A stretch of 32,789 bases of DNA, taken from positions 1 to 32,789 of the IMG/VR virus record IMGVR_UViG_3300012920_000138. One strand, written 5' to 3'. The notes under the pieces were generated by a model. It worked only from the letters and a program-made list of their open reading frames with translations, searched no databases and was not told where the DNA came from. This DNA comes from a virus. Positions 22,911 to 31,028 of the stretch are shown here, one piece after another. How positions within the stretch are numbered: the first letter of the stretch is position 1; each line of letters begins with the position of its first letter. Both the position numbers and the translations under genes were made by a program.

Positions 22911-23771
22911 CTAGAAGCCTGTGAGGGCGACACGCTTCCATGTGGCAGCGCCGCCAGCGCCTCCAGAGGTACAGATATAAATATAGTTAGAGTCGTAAGA
23001 AATTTGCCCTGTGGCACCAGCCGCAGTGCTCGATGCTGGAACGGATGGTCCCTGATAGACGAGGTTTGTTCCGACCCCATAATAAATGTTCCCATTTTGA
23101 AAATAGAGCGTATTGCTAGCACCATTAGATATGTTCCATTGAGTAGCGTATGTTGTTTGAGGTCCCGTACCTACCGACATAAACCACCTTCCATCAGCGT
23201 TTTGATTGATGGTCATAGCGGGGTCATTAGTACCCTCATCAAGAGCACTATCAACCTGAAAAAGGTTCATGGCAGCTATCTCTGAACCTGAGACAGCTAG
23301 CAATGCATCTGGAGCATTTGTGTTTATGCCGACAAAACCCATCGTATTTTCAATTGTTATGCGAGCCTTCTTTTGATCATCAGTATTTCTTCTTGTGGCA
23401 ATCTGAAGTGCGTTGTCGTAGTTGGTGCTTGGGGCTGCCATTATAAAAAAAGCATTGGCTAAAGAATCAGTAAAAATCTCACCGGGGTCGCCGACCATGC
23501 CAATTGTTGCCTGTCTAAACGCTCTATTATCACCAGTGCCACCATCTTGGTAAAAATCGATATATGGATTATCATTTTCTCCGCCGGTTCCGTCTACGTC
23601 CGCAACCAAACGAATACCACAATCCACATTACTCTGGATAGTCAGGATAGACTCGGCGGACGAACTTAGAGTAAGGTTGGTACCACCAACAGTTAAATTA
23701 CCACTTATAGTAGCATCGCCTTGAATATTGTTTGGTGAAGCACTAAAGCCACTGCCGCCGCCAAAGCCCAT
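22911..23771 (-). CDS. Fibre-like structural protein
   Basis: A 286-residue Gly/Ser/Asn/Thr-rich protein. It begins GFGGGSGFSASPNNI and continues GDATISGNLTVGGTNLTLSSSAES, the DxxISGNLTVGG beta-strand repeat usual near the base of phage fibres. There is a middle IDFYQDGGTGDNRAFRQATIGM and FVGINTNAPDALLAVSGS segment like fibre/adhesin repeats, and an ending ISYDSNYIYICTSGGAGGAATWKRVALTGF (key YD..YIYICT, TWKRVAL) found at the C-terminus of many fibre proteins and tail spikes. Being encoded among head genes, it may be a head fibre rather than a tail fibre. No chaperone domain is visible. Receptor-binding is possible but not shown. Confidence 0.72.
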   Translation of the reverse strand: MGFGGGSGFSASPNNIQGDATISGNLTVGGTNLTLSSSAESILTIQSNVDCGIRLVADVDGTGGENDNPYIDFYQDGGTGDNRAFRQATIGMVGDPGEIFTDSLANAFFIMAAPSTNYDNALQIATRRNTDDQKKARITIENTMGFVGINTNAPDALLAVSGSEIAAMNLFQVDSALDEGTNDPAMTINQNADGRWFMSVGTGPQTTYATQWNISNGASNTLYFQNGNIYYGVGTNLVYQGPSVPASSTAAGATGQISYDSNYIYICTSGGAGGAATWKRVALTGF

Positions 23772-23786
23772 TATCTAATCCTCCAA

Positions 23787-24230
23787 TTATGCGTCAATGC
23801 CTTCGCCAGTCAAGGTCCACATAGCACCGGAACCTATTCCAGTTAGTTCTGCATACAATTCAAAGTTGCTATTGTTGCCAGACGGATCTAAATTTGATAT
23901 CCAAATAGACTTAGCTTTGACATTGAGAGTCACCGAAGAGTTCTTTGCATCTAAGGTGATAAAATGTTTATTAGTGATTGTTGCACCGCCATTGGCAGTC
24001 ATTGAGGCAAAGTGAACCTGAATAGCGTCGTTGCCGGCAGCATCTTTGTTTATTACTGTGATTGACTTTGTTACGTTTGGGAAATCAATTTGGACCTCTG
24101 ATCCGTTAGTAACTTCACTCCCCGTAAGGAAAGGCGTCCCTGAGACCTGATAAGACCCGACGCTTGCGATGCCTGGGCTTCTATTATAAAACCCTTGAAA
24201 GTGGGCGCTTTGATCTGGGGATGTTGCCAT
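23787..24230 (-). CDS. Small beta-rich virion protein, possible capsid decoration
   Basis: A 147-residue beta-rich protein with no signal peptide: SGTPFLTGSEVTNGSEVQIDFPNVTKSITVINKD (key FP.VTKSITVIN; about 30-63) and NVKAKSIWISNLDPSGNNSNFELYAELTGI near the end. Small proteins with a YNRSPGI..VGSYQVSG..F start and the FP.VTKSI strand occur next to capsid genes of marine phages, as I recall, and are usually called structural. It lies between a fibre-like protein and bS21 and overlaps the bS21 gene by one base. Head decoration is an inference. Confidence 0.65.
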   Translation of the reverse strand: MATSPDQSAHFQGFYNRSPGIASVGSYQVSGTPFLTGSEVTNGSEVQIDFPNVTKSITVINKDAAGNDAIQVHFASMTANGGATITNKHFITLDAKNSSVTLNVKAKSIWISNLDPSGNNSNFELYAELTGIGSGAMWTLTGEGIDA

Positions 24231-24520
24231 TAGCGTTTCCTCCTCTTGAAATTATCTCTAGCTGTAAATAGTTCGTTTCTTTTTCTATTCACTTGAGCTA
24301 TCAATCTTTTCTTTGCTCGTTTTCTTTCCGCACCAATTACACTTGGCTTGGTGTAGTGTGTTCTACTTCTAAATTCATCAATGATTCCATCACGCTTTAC
24401 TTTCTTTGTAAATCGTCGGACCATCTTCTCAGCATCTCCACCGCATTCTTCTGCTCTAACAATAACACATGTGTCGATGACTTCTGATCTTTGTCTTCTG
24501 AATCTGTTGTTTCTTCTCAT
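24230..24520 (-). CDS. rpsU: Ribosomal protein bS21 homologue encoded by the phage
   Basis: A small, very basic 96-residue protein that aligns with bacterial bS21. Key stretch: AEKMVRRFTKKVKRDGIIDEFRSRTHYTKPSV followed by ERKRAKKRLIAQVNRKRNE, against bS21 ALRRFKRSCEKAGVL.E.RRREFYEKPT..RKRAK. Its N-terminal VIDTCVIVRAEE fits the bS21 start VIKVRENE. It is about 25 residues longer than E. coli bS21 (71), with extra basic ends. bS21 sits by the mRNA exit/anti-Shine-Dalgarno region of the 30S subunit, exchanges readily, and has been reported from phages, where it can join host ribosomes. The start ATG has no strong Shine-Dalgarno sequence close by. It lies inside the head operon, so late expression is likely. 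Confidence 0.85.
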   Translation of the reverse strand: MRRNNRFRRQRSEVIDTCVIVRAEECGGDAEKMVRRFTKKVKRDGIIDEFRSRTHYTKPSVIGAERKRAKKRLIAQVNRKRNELFTARDNFKRRKR

Positions 24521-24525
24521 TTTAT

Positions 24526-24963
24526 TTACTTTCTGCCCTTGGAATTGGCAACGGTTCCCCAGTTCTCAAAACCGGGGATATTTGTAATGTCTAATCCTGC
24601 ATCTCCAGGGTTCATCCCAGATAGCGCACCCTTGCCCTTTGATTCTTGCAAGGGGCTTGTGCCAGCAAAATACTCTGGGTTTGCGAAGTTAGATGCGAGG
24701 TCGCTGTGTGATTGATTTCCGATGGCGTCAAGAATCTCTTTTCTTTTGCTTTCCATCTGAGCGGACATCTTAGTAGTGGCGTTGGTTAGCATTTGCATTT
24801 TAGCTGCCATGTCTGTATCGTAAGACTCGGCTACAACATTTGTTGTCTTTGAAGCTTTTAGCCCTGTGGCTACTTCAGTTATGATATTAGAAAGGACACC
24901 CTCTTCGAAGATGACTTCCTTTACGCACTCCTTTATTAAAGATTTGAGTTCCGATTTTTTCAT
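24526..24963 (-). CDS. Small prohead-type protein
   Basis: A 145-residue helical protein beginning MKKSELKSLIKECVKEVIFE, then GVLSNIITEVATGLK, a Met/Gln/Lys-rich middle and a Gly/Pro-rich end. The amphipathic LK.LIKE..KEV start is common in small proteins encoded near the prohead protease of T4-related phages, and resembles the N-terminus of the 75-residue protein on the other side of the protease gene. It may be a minor prohead core component that the protease removes; the role is inferred. It starts 14 bases after the protease gene ends. Confidence 0.65.
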   Translation of the reverse strand: MKKSELKSLIKECVKEVIFEEGVLSNIITEVATGLKASKTTNVVAESYDTDMAAKMQMLTNATTKMSAQMESKRKEILDAIGNQSHSDLASNFANPEYFAGTSPLQESKGKGALSGMNPGDAGLDITNIPGFENWGTVANSKGRK

Positions 24964-24977
24964 TATAACCTCTTTTT

Positions 24978-25580
24978 TTATGTGCCCAAAACATCATTCA
25001 AGGCACGGTTGATACGATCTGCTTTAGTTAGGGCGGTTAGACGATTTCTCATTTTGCTCTCTGCTACCAAAAAAGCACCAGATGTACTTGGCTCAGATAC
25101 AAGGTCAAAACAAAGAAGTTGGAAGTCGTCCTCAACAATGGTCATTCCGTCTCTCTGGACAGTGGAGCCAACACCTCGACTAGAAATACCTAACTGGACA
25201 TCTCCTGCAACAAGCTGTTTTGCAATTTGTCCTGCTGGGGTGTCTAGGATTTTGATCTTGCCCATGACATCATTGCCCTTCCACCACACCTCAGTAACAA
25301 TATGGCTGACATTCGCCAGGGTCACTACAGAATGATCTGGGTGATCTAGTTCGCCTGTCGCTCTGCGCTCTTTGACGAGTTTTTCATAGTTCTTCATTTC
25401 TCGCTCTAGCAAGCTTCTTGGGTAAACTCTTTTGTTTCCGTTTGGAGTGTCTGCTCGCTGAATGGGCCCAGCCACTATAAGGTGGGTTCCGTTGCGATTA
25501 CCTTCACGCTCTTCTTCGGTGAGAAGACTGTTGCTATAATCTAGATCCATAAACTCTTGTAAGACGTATTTCTTTGTCAT
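24978..25580 (-). CDS. Prohead maturation protease, gp21-like
   Basis: Serine protease that cleaves scaffold and capsid propeptides in the prohead and then itself. The 200 residues show the gp21/HK97-protease pattern: LIVAGPIQRADTPNGNKRVYP (key GP...AD..N.N+R.YP; about 34-54), GELDHPDHSVV with candidate catalytic His80, a beta segment VWWKGNDVMGKIKILDTPAGQ, QLGISSRGVG with catalytic Ser in about 133-134, and FDLVSEPSTSGAF (about 158-170). The PAGQ and SEPS pieces are typical. Length is close to T4 gp21 (212). Upstream, two small genes with LIKE-type N-termini flank it, which may be its substrates. Confidence 0.92.
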   Translation of the reverse strand: MTKKYVLQEFMDLDYSNSLLTEEEREGNRNGTHLIVAGPIQRADTPNGNKRVYPRSLLEREMKNYEKLVKERRATGELDHPDHSVVTLANVSHIVTEVWWKGNDVMGKIKILDTPAGQIAKQLVAGDVQLGISSRGVGSTVQRDGMTIVEDDFQLLCFDLVSEPSTSGAFLVAESKMRNRLTALTKADRINRALNDVLGT

Positions 25581-25616
25581 TATATCTTTCCTAGTTGTGA
25601 TTTTGTGATCTTCATT

Positions 25617-25844
25617 TTATGATCTCTCCATGGGCGGTAAGCCAAGCTTTGGTCTTAGATCTTCTTCCAACCTGTCTCTCTCATCGTCAGAGAGATTCTC
25701 AAGGGCGGTATCAATGTAGTACCTGAGTACGTCTTCGTCTTCCGCTGTTTTCTCGTTTTTCTCTGCCCACCCCTTATATCGATCAAGCTCTGATCCTAGC
25801 TCTTCTTTGATAAGTTGCCTTATATATTCTTTTGTTGCTTTCAT
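25617..25844 (-). CDS. Small acidic protein beside the protease gene
   Basis: A 75-residue highly charged protein starting MKATKEYIRQLIKEELGSEL, with a helical acidic body (TALENLSDDERDRLEEDLRP). The first 15 residues resemble the start of the 145-residue protein (K...LK.LIKE..) beyond the protease. AAGGAAGAT lies just before the ATG and a GC-rich hairpin just upstream of it. I recognise no family; a prohead core or internal head protein is plausible by position. Confidence 0.65.
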   Translation of the reverse strand: MKATKEYIRQLIKEELGSELDRYKGWAEKNEKTAEDEDVLRYYIDTALENLSDDERDRLEEDLRPKLGLPPMERS

Positions 25845-25860
25845 TTTATCTTCCTTGAAT

Positions 25861-25877
25861 TGCGGGCGCTACCCGCA
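25861..25877 (-). promoter_or_regulatory. GC-rich hairpin before the 75-residue gene
   Basis: On the minus strand TGCGGG-TAGCG-CCCGCA forms a perfect six-base-pair stem with a five-base loop, nine bases after the stop of the membrane protein gene and about 16 bases before the next start. No U-tract follows (ATTCAAGGAAG instead), so it is not a standard terminator. It is strikingly GC-rich for this genome. It may set mRNA stability or expression of the genes on either side. Confidence 0.5.
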
Positions 25878-25885
25878 CGATACTA

Positions 25886-26230
25886 CTACCCCTGCAACAC
25901 CTGGCGACTGGTCTCAGTCTCCACTTTTGCGTCCACATCCCTTTTAACTCGGTATTCATATTGAAATCCTCCATCCGAGATGAGAGCGCATAATGCATAA
26001 GAAGTGCCCGAAGATAGAGAACCTAAGAGCACAGCATTGAAAACGCTTACATCAAAGGTAAATAGTTCTGTAAATGGGTTTAGGAACATAAGAAGCACAC
26101 CTACCCAGAAGCCCATACACATTGGACAATGGAAAAAGTAGTAGTCCGGCCTGATTGGTTCTAATATTTTCGAATATGTTATTATCTGTGTCAAGCCGTA
26201 AGCACACAACACAAAATATAATAATTCCAT
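25886..26230 (-). CDS. Small membrane protein, DUF1360-like
   Basis: A 114-residue protein with a hydrophobic N-terminal segment (MELLYFVLCAYGLTQII), then YYFFHCPMCMGFWVGVLLMFLNPF (key CPMCMGFWVG; about 32-52), a second membrane segment and further hydrophobic residues to about 85, then a charged cytoplasmic-looking tail. The C-x-x-C-x-GFW-x-G motif in membrane context is that of the small DUF1360 family found in many phages and bacteria; its function is unknown to me. It sits between the 179- and 75-residue head-region genes. Confidence 0.75.
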   Translation of the reverse strand: MELLYFVLCAYGLTQIITYSKILEPIRPDYYFFHCPMCMGFWVGVLLMFLNPFTELFTFDVSVFNAVLLGSLSSGTSYALCALISDGGFQYEYRVKRDVDAKVETETSRQVLQG

Positions 26231-26241
26231 TTTATCTCTTT

Positions 26242-26781
26242 CTAGTAGTAATACCCATAGCCAGCAAAAGAATAAGTTGGATCACCAATCTGATAAGCCT
26301 CTGGATTATCCTCGTAAGGGGAAATCTCTCCAAGGGCTGTTGTTTCTGAATCGTCAGGATCGGTGAAACGATCTTCAATATTCTTATCGTACTCTTTGGC
26401 AACGTCTTCATCGCCAGATGTCTCTCTAATATATTCACTGATTAGGTAAAGTACAGATTGTAAAGAATTCACCTCTGTGGTGCTATCAACTTTATATGGT
26501 GCTTCAATCATACCGAAAGCCAAGCCTGCCTGGGGCATTGCTGCTTCGGTGACTCCACCCTTGAAAAGATAGTACATCAAATCTCGCTGATAATCATAAA
26601 CATCACTCTCAGCATAAGGTTTTGGAAGCGTGATTACCTTTCCTTCGTTTGGATTCACTACAATGTCGATAGACTCGTGATCATCAATAATAAGGTTTCC
26701 GTCAAGAGTCTTGGAAATCTTGAGTGCTATCTCAGCCTGAACTGGTTTTTCTATTTTTGTTAGCTTAATTTTAATTGTCAT
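26242..26781 (-). CDS. Unidentified 179-residue head-region protein
   Basis: A soluble, acidic protein of the head block. Residues 1-60 look beta-rich (IKIKLTKIEKPVQAEIAL, NLIIDDHESIDIVV), a middle contains DYQRDLMYYLFKGGVTEAAMPQAG and VNSLQSVLYLISEYIRE, and the end is Tyr/Gly-rich (SFAGYGYYY). I recognise no family. It overlaps the previous gene by 11 bases and is closely followed by the membrane protein, so its expression is coupled with the portal-protease region. Minor head component is only an inference. Confidence 0.65.
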   Translation of the reverse strand: MTIKIKLTKIEKPVQAEIALKISKTLDGNLIIDDHESIDIVVNPNEGKVITLPKPYAESDVYDYQRDLMYYLFKGGVTEAAMPQAGLAFGMIEAPYKVDSTTEVNSLQSVLYLISEYIRETSGDEDVAKEYDKNIEDRFTDPDDSETTALGEISPYEDNPEAYQIGDPTYSFAGYGYYY

Positions 26782-27595
26782 CAGATTGATACTCTTTGAC
26801 TAATTTCTGTAGCTTTAGTATTTTCAGAATCTCTTTGTCTCCCAAAGTAGCTACATTCATAGAATTGATTTGCTCTAAGACTTGATTTGTGGCACTAACC
26901 ATTTCTTCGTCTTGTTTTACTTCTTCTGAATCTAAGGAGCTTTCGACTTCTTCTTTAATTCTTTTCAATTCGTTCCCTGCATGAATTCGAAAATCTATAG
27001 CGTTTTGCCCAATAGAAACAATATACTTTCCTAGAAGCTGCTTTTGCTCTTCGAGAAGATGACCATATTGTTTATTAAATCTTTCAGAAAAGCTGCTGAC
27101 TACTAAAGAATCAACTGGCTTGAGTGTCTGCTTTTGTTCCTGCTCGTTCATCATGTCCTCGACGATGGTCTGTTCCATTAGGACACGATTTTTGACCGAT
27201 GTTTTGTCACCGAACAATTGTGCGATTGTTGCAAAGGATCTATAATTGGGAACAAAGTTATTATACACAGAACGATCAAGGTTGGTATTTATCTTTTTAA
27301 TAACCTTGGACTGTTCATTGAAAATTTCTTGATGATCTATCTTGTCATAAGTCTCTCTCGCAACAGACAAAAGCTTTTCGGCAGTTTCTTTGTTTACACC
27401 CTGCTTGGCAAGAACAGAGTTGTAACAATCCAACTCTTCATAAAGAACGCTATCTTTATTAAAGTGTTCTGCTAAAATAGACTTTGCAGCCCTGGTTCTT
27501 TTCTTGTCGTTTTTGACAACTGACTTTGTTACTTCTCTTACGAGAGCCTCAAATAAAAAGGCTGTATTTCTCTTTTTATTATGCTTGACCTTCAT
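26771..27595 (-). CDS. Helical protein following the portal gene
   Basis: A 274-residue, largely helical, Lys/Glu-rich protein beginning MKVKHNKKRNTAFLFEALVREVTK. The pattern KNT..LFE.LVREVT. with a basic start is shared by proteins encoded just after portal genes in T4-related phages, as I recall; no function is established that I know. It overlaps the portal stop by 17 bases, a sign of coupled translation. Predicted coiled-coil character through residues 170-250 would suit an internal head or assembly protein. Confidence 0.66.
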   Translation of the reverse strand: MKVKHNKKRNTAFLFEALVREVTKSVVKNDKKRTRAAKSILAEHFNKDSVLYEELDCYNSVLAKQGVNKETAEKLLSVARETYDKIDHQEIFNEQSKVIKKINTNLDRSVYNNFVPNYRSFATIAQLFGDKTSVKNRVLMEQTIVEDMMNEQEQKQTLKPVDSLVVSSFSERFNKQYGHLLEEQKQLLGKYIVSIGQNAIDFRIHAGNELKRIKEEVESSLDSEEVKQDEEMVSATNQVLEQINSMNVATLGDKEILKILKLQKLVKEYQSDDN

Positions 27596-29453
27596 TTTTC
27601 GTTTCCAATTGTTCTATCAGTAAGTTTATTTCATGTTGGTTGCTGAATAAGATCTGTTCTTCTTTGTTAGCCGACTCGCTCATAGAAGCTATTCCGTTTC
27701 CCAGAGTGAACATTTCTCCCGCTCCATTAAATAGTCTTCTTGAGTTTGAAGTGCTACCTACAGTTTGTTGACCAACTCCGGCATCCATTGATCGCCTTCT
27801 TGCGCCACGCTTTTGACGACCACGAGTCGGGGGATCATTTCTCATGCCGGGCTCGGGTTCTGCTAATAGTGGACCTTCGTCCGCCGGCTCTTCTGCGGGC
27901 TCTTCTGCGGGGGTGTCTCCTCCAAGATCTCCGCCGAGGTCATCGCCCAGGTCTCCCCCAAGTCCGCCGTCTGTTTCGGGGATAGTGCCAGCGCCTTCGA
28001 TGGCAGCACCGAACTTAGCGTCGCCATACATTTCAATCTGTATTCTTTCTACCTCTTCGTTGTCAAGCTTGAAGACGTTCTTATATACCCATCTCTTGGA
28101 AAAGAATCCGTCGGTAGCAGCACCAGCAATATCAAACTTAGTACGAAGATGTTCCAGTTCTTGAAGTTCTGCAATTTTGGATGGGTTGTTTAGAGCTAAC
28201 TTGAAAGATGTTAGATCTGAGTCTCTGTATCCCAAGGTGTACAAGTGAATAATTGCTAGCTTTTCTAACTCAGCGATGACTGTTCTTTGTAGTCTTTGAA
28301 TTGTTCTAGCAAAACGAATATCCTTTTGGGACAAGGTTGTTTTGTCTTCTATTGCGTCAGTTTGAGCCAAGTAAGCCTTTGGCACCTTGAGAGCAGAGAA
28401 TAGTTTATCACGAAGATAATTCACGTCATCAATGTCACCAGTGAACTGACCACCAGCCAAAGTTTCAATTCTTGTGTTACTTGCTGCACCACGAATTGGA
28501 ATATAATAATCTTCATCAACACTCATGGCATTATATCGAAGATCAACTCGACCACTATCTTCATCAACAATCTGGTTTCTCTTCATCTGAGTTTTGACTT
28601 GTTCAATATACCCTTCAACATCTTCTGGAGAAATATTACCTACATCAATGTAAAATACTCGTCGTTCAGGAGATCTAACAATTCTGTAAGCCATCATAGC
28701 ATCTTCGAGGAGAGTCAACTGACGCCAAATCCTTCGAGAGGGTTCTAAGACTGAGGTTCCGTTTGGAACATACTTGTCATTGCCAAGAACTCTAAAGTGG
28801 CAAACCTGCCAGTTCTCAAATGTAACACCCTTATTACCTTCAGCGCCGGTCCAAAAATATTGAATATAATTTGGATTTGTCTTGTCCGTTCCTTCGATTC
28901 TTTCGATCTCTCGAACTGGCAATGGAATTACATTTGTAATACCCAGAGTATCATCTATGTCAAGATATAAATAATAATCACCATACTTACACATGCCACG
29001 AGCCCAACCAAAAAGGTTTGACTCGATATTCAAAACAGTATACAGTAAAGTGCTGACTATTTCTTTTATCTCTCTATTGGAGCAATCAATTTCAACGATC
29101 GGATTGAATACGGTTGAAGTAGTTATCTCATCTGCATAAATGTCGAGAGTAGACGCAATCTCTGGCATATACTCCATTTGGTCAAAGTCTGTATATCTAA
29201 TCTGCTTATTTCTAGCATGTAGAACTTTATTACTGAGGTTTCCAAATGGGTTGTGATATTCCTTCTTTTTAAACTCACGTCCCGTACCAGTAGTAAATGT
29301 ATATTTTGTAATATCTTTACGGGACGAACGAGCGATTGCAGGTCTATCATAATTTACAATTGGACCACTGAAGAGGCGTGTGAGCCTCTTGAACAATGGT
29401 GATTGGTTATTGCGGGGATTATTTCCGTTGTTTGAATTTTGATCGTCTGCCAT
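27579..29453 (-). CDS. Portal protein, gp20-like
   Basis: Dodecameric head vertex through which DNA is packaged. The 624 residues open with an Asn-rich tail, then PIVNYDRPAIARSSRKDITKYTF, DFDQMEYMPEIASTLDIYADEITT (key M...PEIA.ALDIYADE; about 93-113), WARGMCKYGDYYLYLDID, VPNGTSVLEPSRRIWRQLTLLEDAMMAYRIVRSPERRVFYIDVG (key LEDA....R..RAPERRVFYIDVG) and TLAGGQFTGDIDDVNYLRDKLFSALKVPKAYL, all typical of T4 gp20. The C-terminal 110 residues differ: a Gly-Asp/Glu/Pro low-complexity tract (GGDLGDDLGGDLGGD) followed by a basic RGRQKRGARRR patch, probably disordered. It lies directly after the terminase gene. Confidence 0.94.
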   Translation of the reverse strand: MADDQNSNNGNNPRNNQSPLFKRLTRLFSGPIVNYDRPAIARSSRKDITKYTFTTGTGREFKKKEYHNPFGNLSNKVLHARNKQIRYTDFDQMEYMPEIASTLDIYADEITTSTVFNPIVEIDCSNREIKEIVSTLLYTVLNIESNLFGWARGMCKYGDYYLYLDIDDTLGITNVIPLPVREIERIEGTDKTNPNYIQYFWTGAEGNKGVTFENWQVCHFRVLGNDKYVPNGTSVLEPSRRIWRQLTLLEDAMMAYRIVRSPERRVFYIDVGNISPEDVEGYIEQVKTQMKRNQIVDEDSGRVDLRYNAMSVDEDYYIPIRGAASNTRIETLAGGQFTGDIDDVNYLRDKLFSALKVPKAYLAQTDAIEDKTTLSQKDIRFARTIQRLQRTVIAELEKLAIIHLYTLGYRDSDLTSFKLALNNPSKIAELQELEHLRTKFDIAGAATDGFFSKRWVYKNVFKLDNEEVERIQIEMYGDAKFGAAIEGAGTIPETDGGLGGDLGDDLGGDLGGDTPAEEPAEEPADEGPLLAEPEPGMRNDPPTRGRQKRGARRRSMDAGVGQQTVGSTSNSRRLFNGAGEMFTLGNGIASMSESANKEEQILFSNQHEINLLIEQLETKNEGQA

Positions 29454-29456
29454 TTT

Positions 29457-31028
29457 TTATCCTTTTATTATCCAGCCTAAGTCGTGTTGTCTACCATCAC
29501 TACCTGTAAAGGTTCTTTTCTGTTGTTGGAATCCGTGTTGCCCTTCGATCCTAGTATTCAAGACCTTATTACTTTTCGTTATTCCCTTCAACAAGGCTTT
29601 CTTATATGACTCCTCCCGCTTGTTTGCCGTCAGTGCGGTACCTCTTACCCAGCAACCTATTGAAGCAGCTATAACAAGATCATCATTATAACTTCTCATA
29701 GCCTGTGGTCTTCCGTTGTGCCAGACAAATGTTTTTATTTCATTTGCAAGACGCATGGAATTAATAGTAATTAGTTTATTTCTAACGAATTCCTCAAACT
29801 TCGCAATAACAAGTGGACGAGTTTTCATAGACATAGTAAAGCCAGGTATGCCACCAAGGGCTTCGGCGGTAACTTCATCAACATACTCATGTGTTGATTT
29901 TATACTATAATACAGATTCTTATAGTCTAAATCTTGAAGCCGGCTCAAAACGCCAATGCCTAAAGAATTATTTTCTATAATCAACAAAGCATCATTATAT
30001 TCAGCAGCGATCGAATATACCAAAGGAGCAAACATATCAGGTGTTACTTTGCCTTGATACTCTGCAACCTGCTCCATTGAATGAGTATCAAAAACATGAC
30101 ACACACTAAAATCTGAGCCGTCGCCTCTTGCAACGTCTGCTACTAAAATATAACTGTGACCTTCGCTTGGTTCTTTCCATATCCAATAATTTCTGTCGAA
30201 ACCTGTTTTTCTATTTGGTTCCGAAATATTTTCCAAGATAACATTTAGATCATCGCCATGGATAACTGTTTCGCCTGAAGCATTGAAATTACACTCTAAC
30301 TCCTGAGCGATTTCTCTGCGAGACATATTTCTGGTTTCTTTTTCGAACCATTCTTGATCTCGTTCAGGGTGAACATCCCACGGTAACTTTATTGTATGAA
30401 AATCATTTTTGCCTTCTTCGGCTTCAAAATATGTTTTATGAAACCAATTGCCAACACCGTTTGGGGTTGACAGAGCGATACAACGACCACCAGTTGACAA
30501 GGTAGGGTAAAGACCTGCCCACAACTCTTCCATACCTTCGACGAACGCTGCCTCATCTACCACTAGAAGAGACAATGCTTCTGAACGACCGGCGTCTCCA
30601 GAAGTTGAAGAAGCCTTCACTTGGGATCCATTAGTCAACTCGAACGAGGTTCTGTTATCGATTGAAATGCTAGCGATCTTTAGCCATGCTGGCAAATTCT
30701 TATGGATTGCTTTTATTTTCTTGACCAAATTTGTAGCTGTTTGCAATTTGGTAGCCACGATAAGAACATTCTTATCTCTGTGAAATAACATCATCCAGCA
30801 AACATAGGCTGCCACACTCGTAGAGATGCCCAACTGTCGAGCTTTCAGGATAACATTAAACCTATGCTCTTTGAAATCTCTTAGAGACTCCTCCTGAAAA
30901 TCATACATATCAAAAGGAATCAACCCCTTCATGGGGTGTGATATCTTAGCGTAGTTATTGCAAAAATAAACAGGATCCTTGCCGCAGCGAAGGATCTCTG
31001 CCATGATCTCCTTTTTGCTGGGTGGCAT
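29457..31028 (-). CDS. Terminase large subunit, gp17-like
   Basis: Packaging motor: an N-terminal ATPase pulls DNA into the prohead and a C-terminal nuclease cuts it. Seen in the 523 residues: Walker A variant KARQLGIST (62-70), Walker B LLVVDE (154-159) with D158/E159, the coupling motif LSTPNG (186-191), and a nuclease domain with VADVARGDGSDF (296-307), IIENNSLG and DDLVIAAS supplying acidic residues. The lysine-to-isoleucine change in the last Walker A positions relative to GKS/GKT (here GIST) is seen in T4-type terminases with a lysine or arginine earlier. Length fits the family (T4 gp17 has 610). A TAATG overlap joins it to the gene before it and it is followed by the portal gene. Confidence 0.94.
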   Translation of the reverse strand: MPPSKKEIMAEILRCGKDPVYFCNNYAKISHPMKGLIPFDMYDFQEESLRDFKEHRFNVILKARQLGISTSVAAYVCWMMLFHRDKNVLIVATKLQTATNLVKKIKAIHKNLPAWLKIASISIDNRTSFELTNGSQVKASSTSGDAGRSEALSLLVVDEAAFVEGMEELWAGLYPTLSTGGRCIALSTPNGVGNWFHKTYFEAEEGKNDFHTIKLPWDVHPERDQEWFEKETRNMSRREIAQELECNFNASGETVIHGDDLNVILENISEPNRKTGFDRNYWIWKEPSEGHSYILVADVARGDGSDFSVCHVFDTHSMEQVAEYQGKVTPDMFAPLVYSIAAEYNDALLIIENNSLGIGVLSRLQDLDYKNLYYSIKSTHEYVDEVTAEALGGIPGFTMSMKTRPLVIAKFEEFVRNKLITINSMRLANEIKTFVWHNGRPQAMRSYNDDLVIAASIGCWVRGTALTANKREESYKKALLKGITKSNKVLNTRIEGQHGFQQQKRTFTGSDGRQHDLGWIIKG

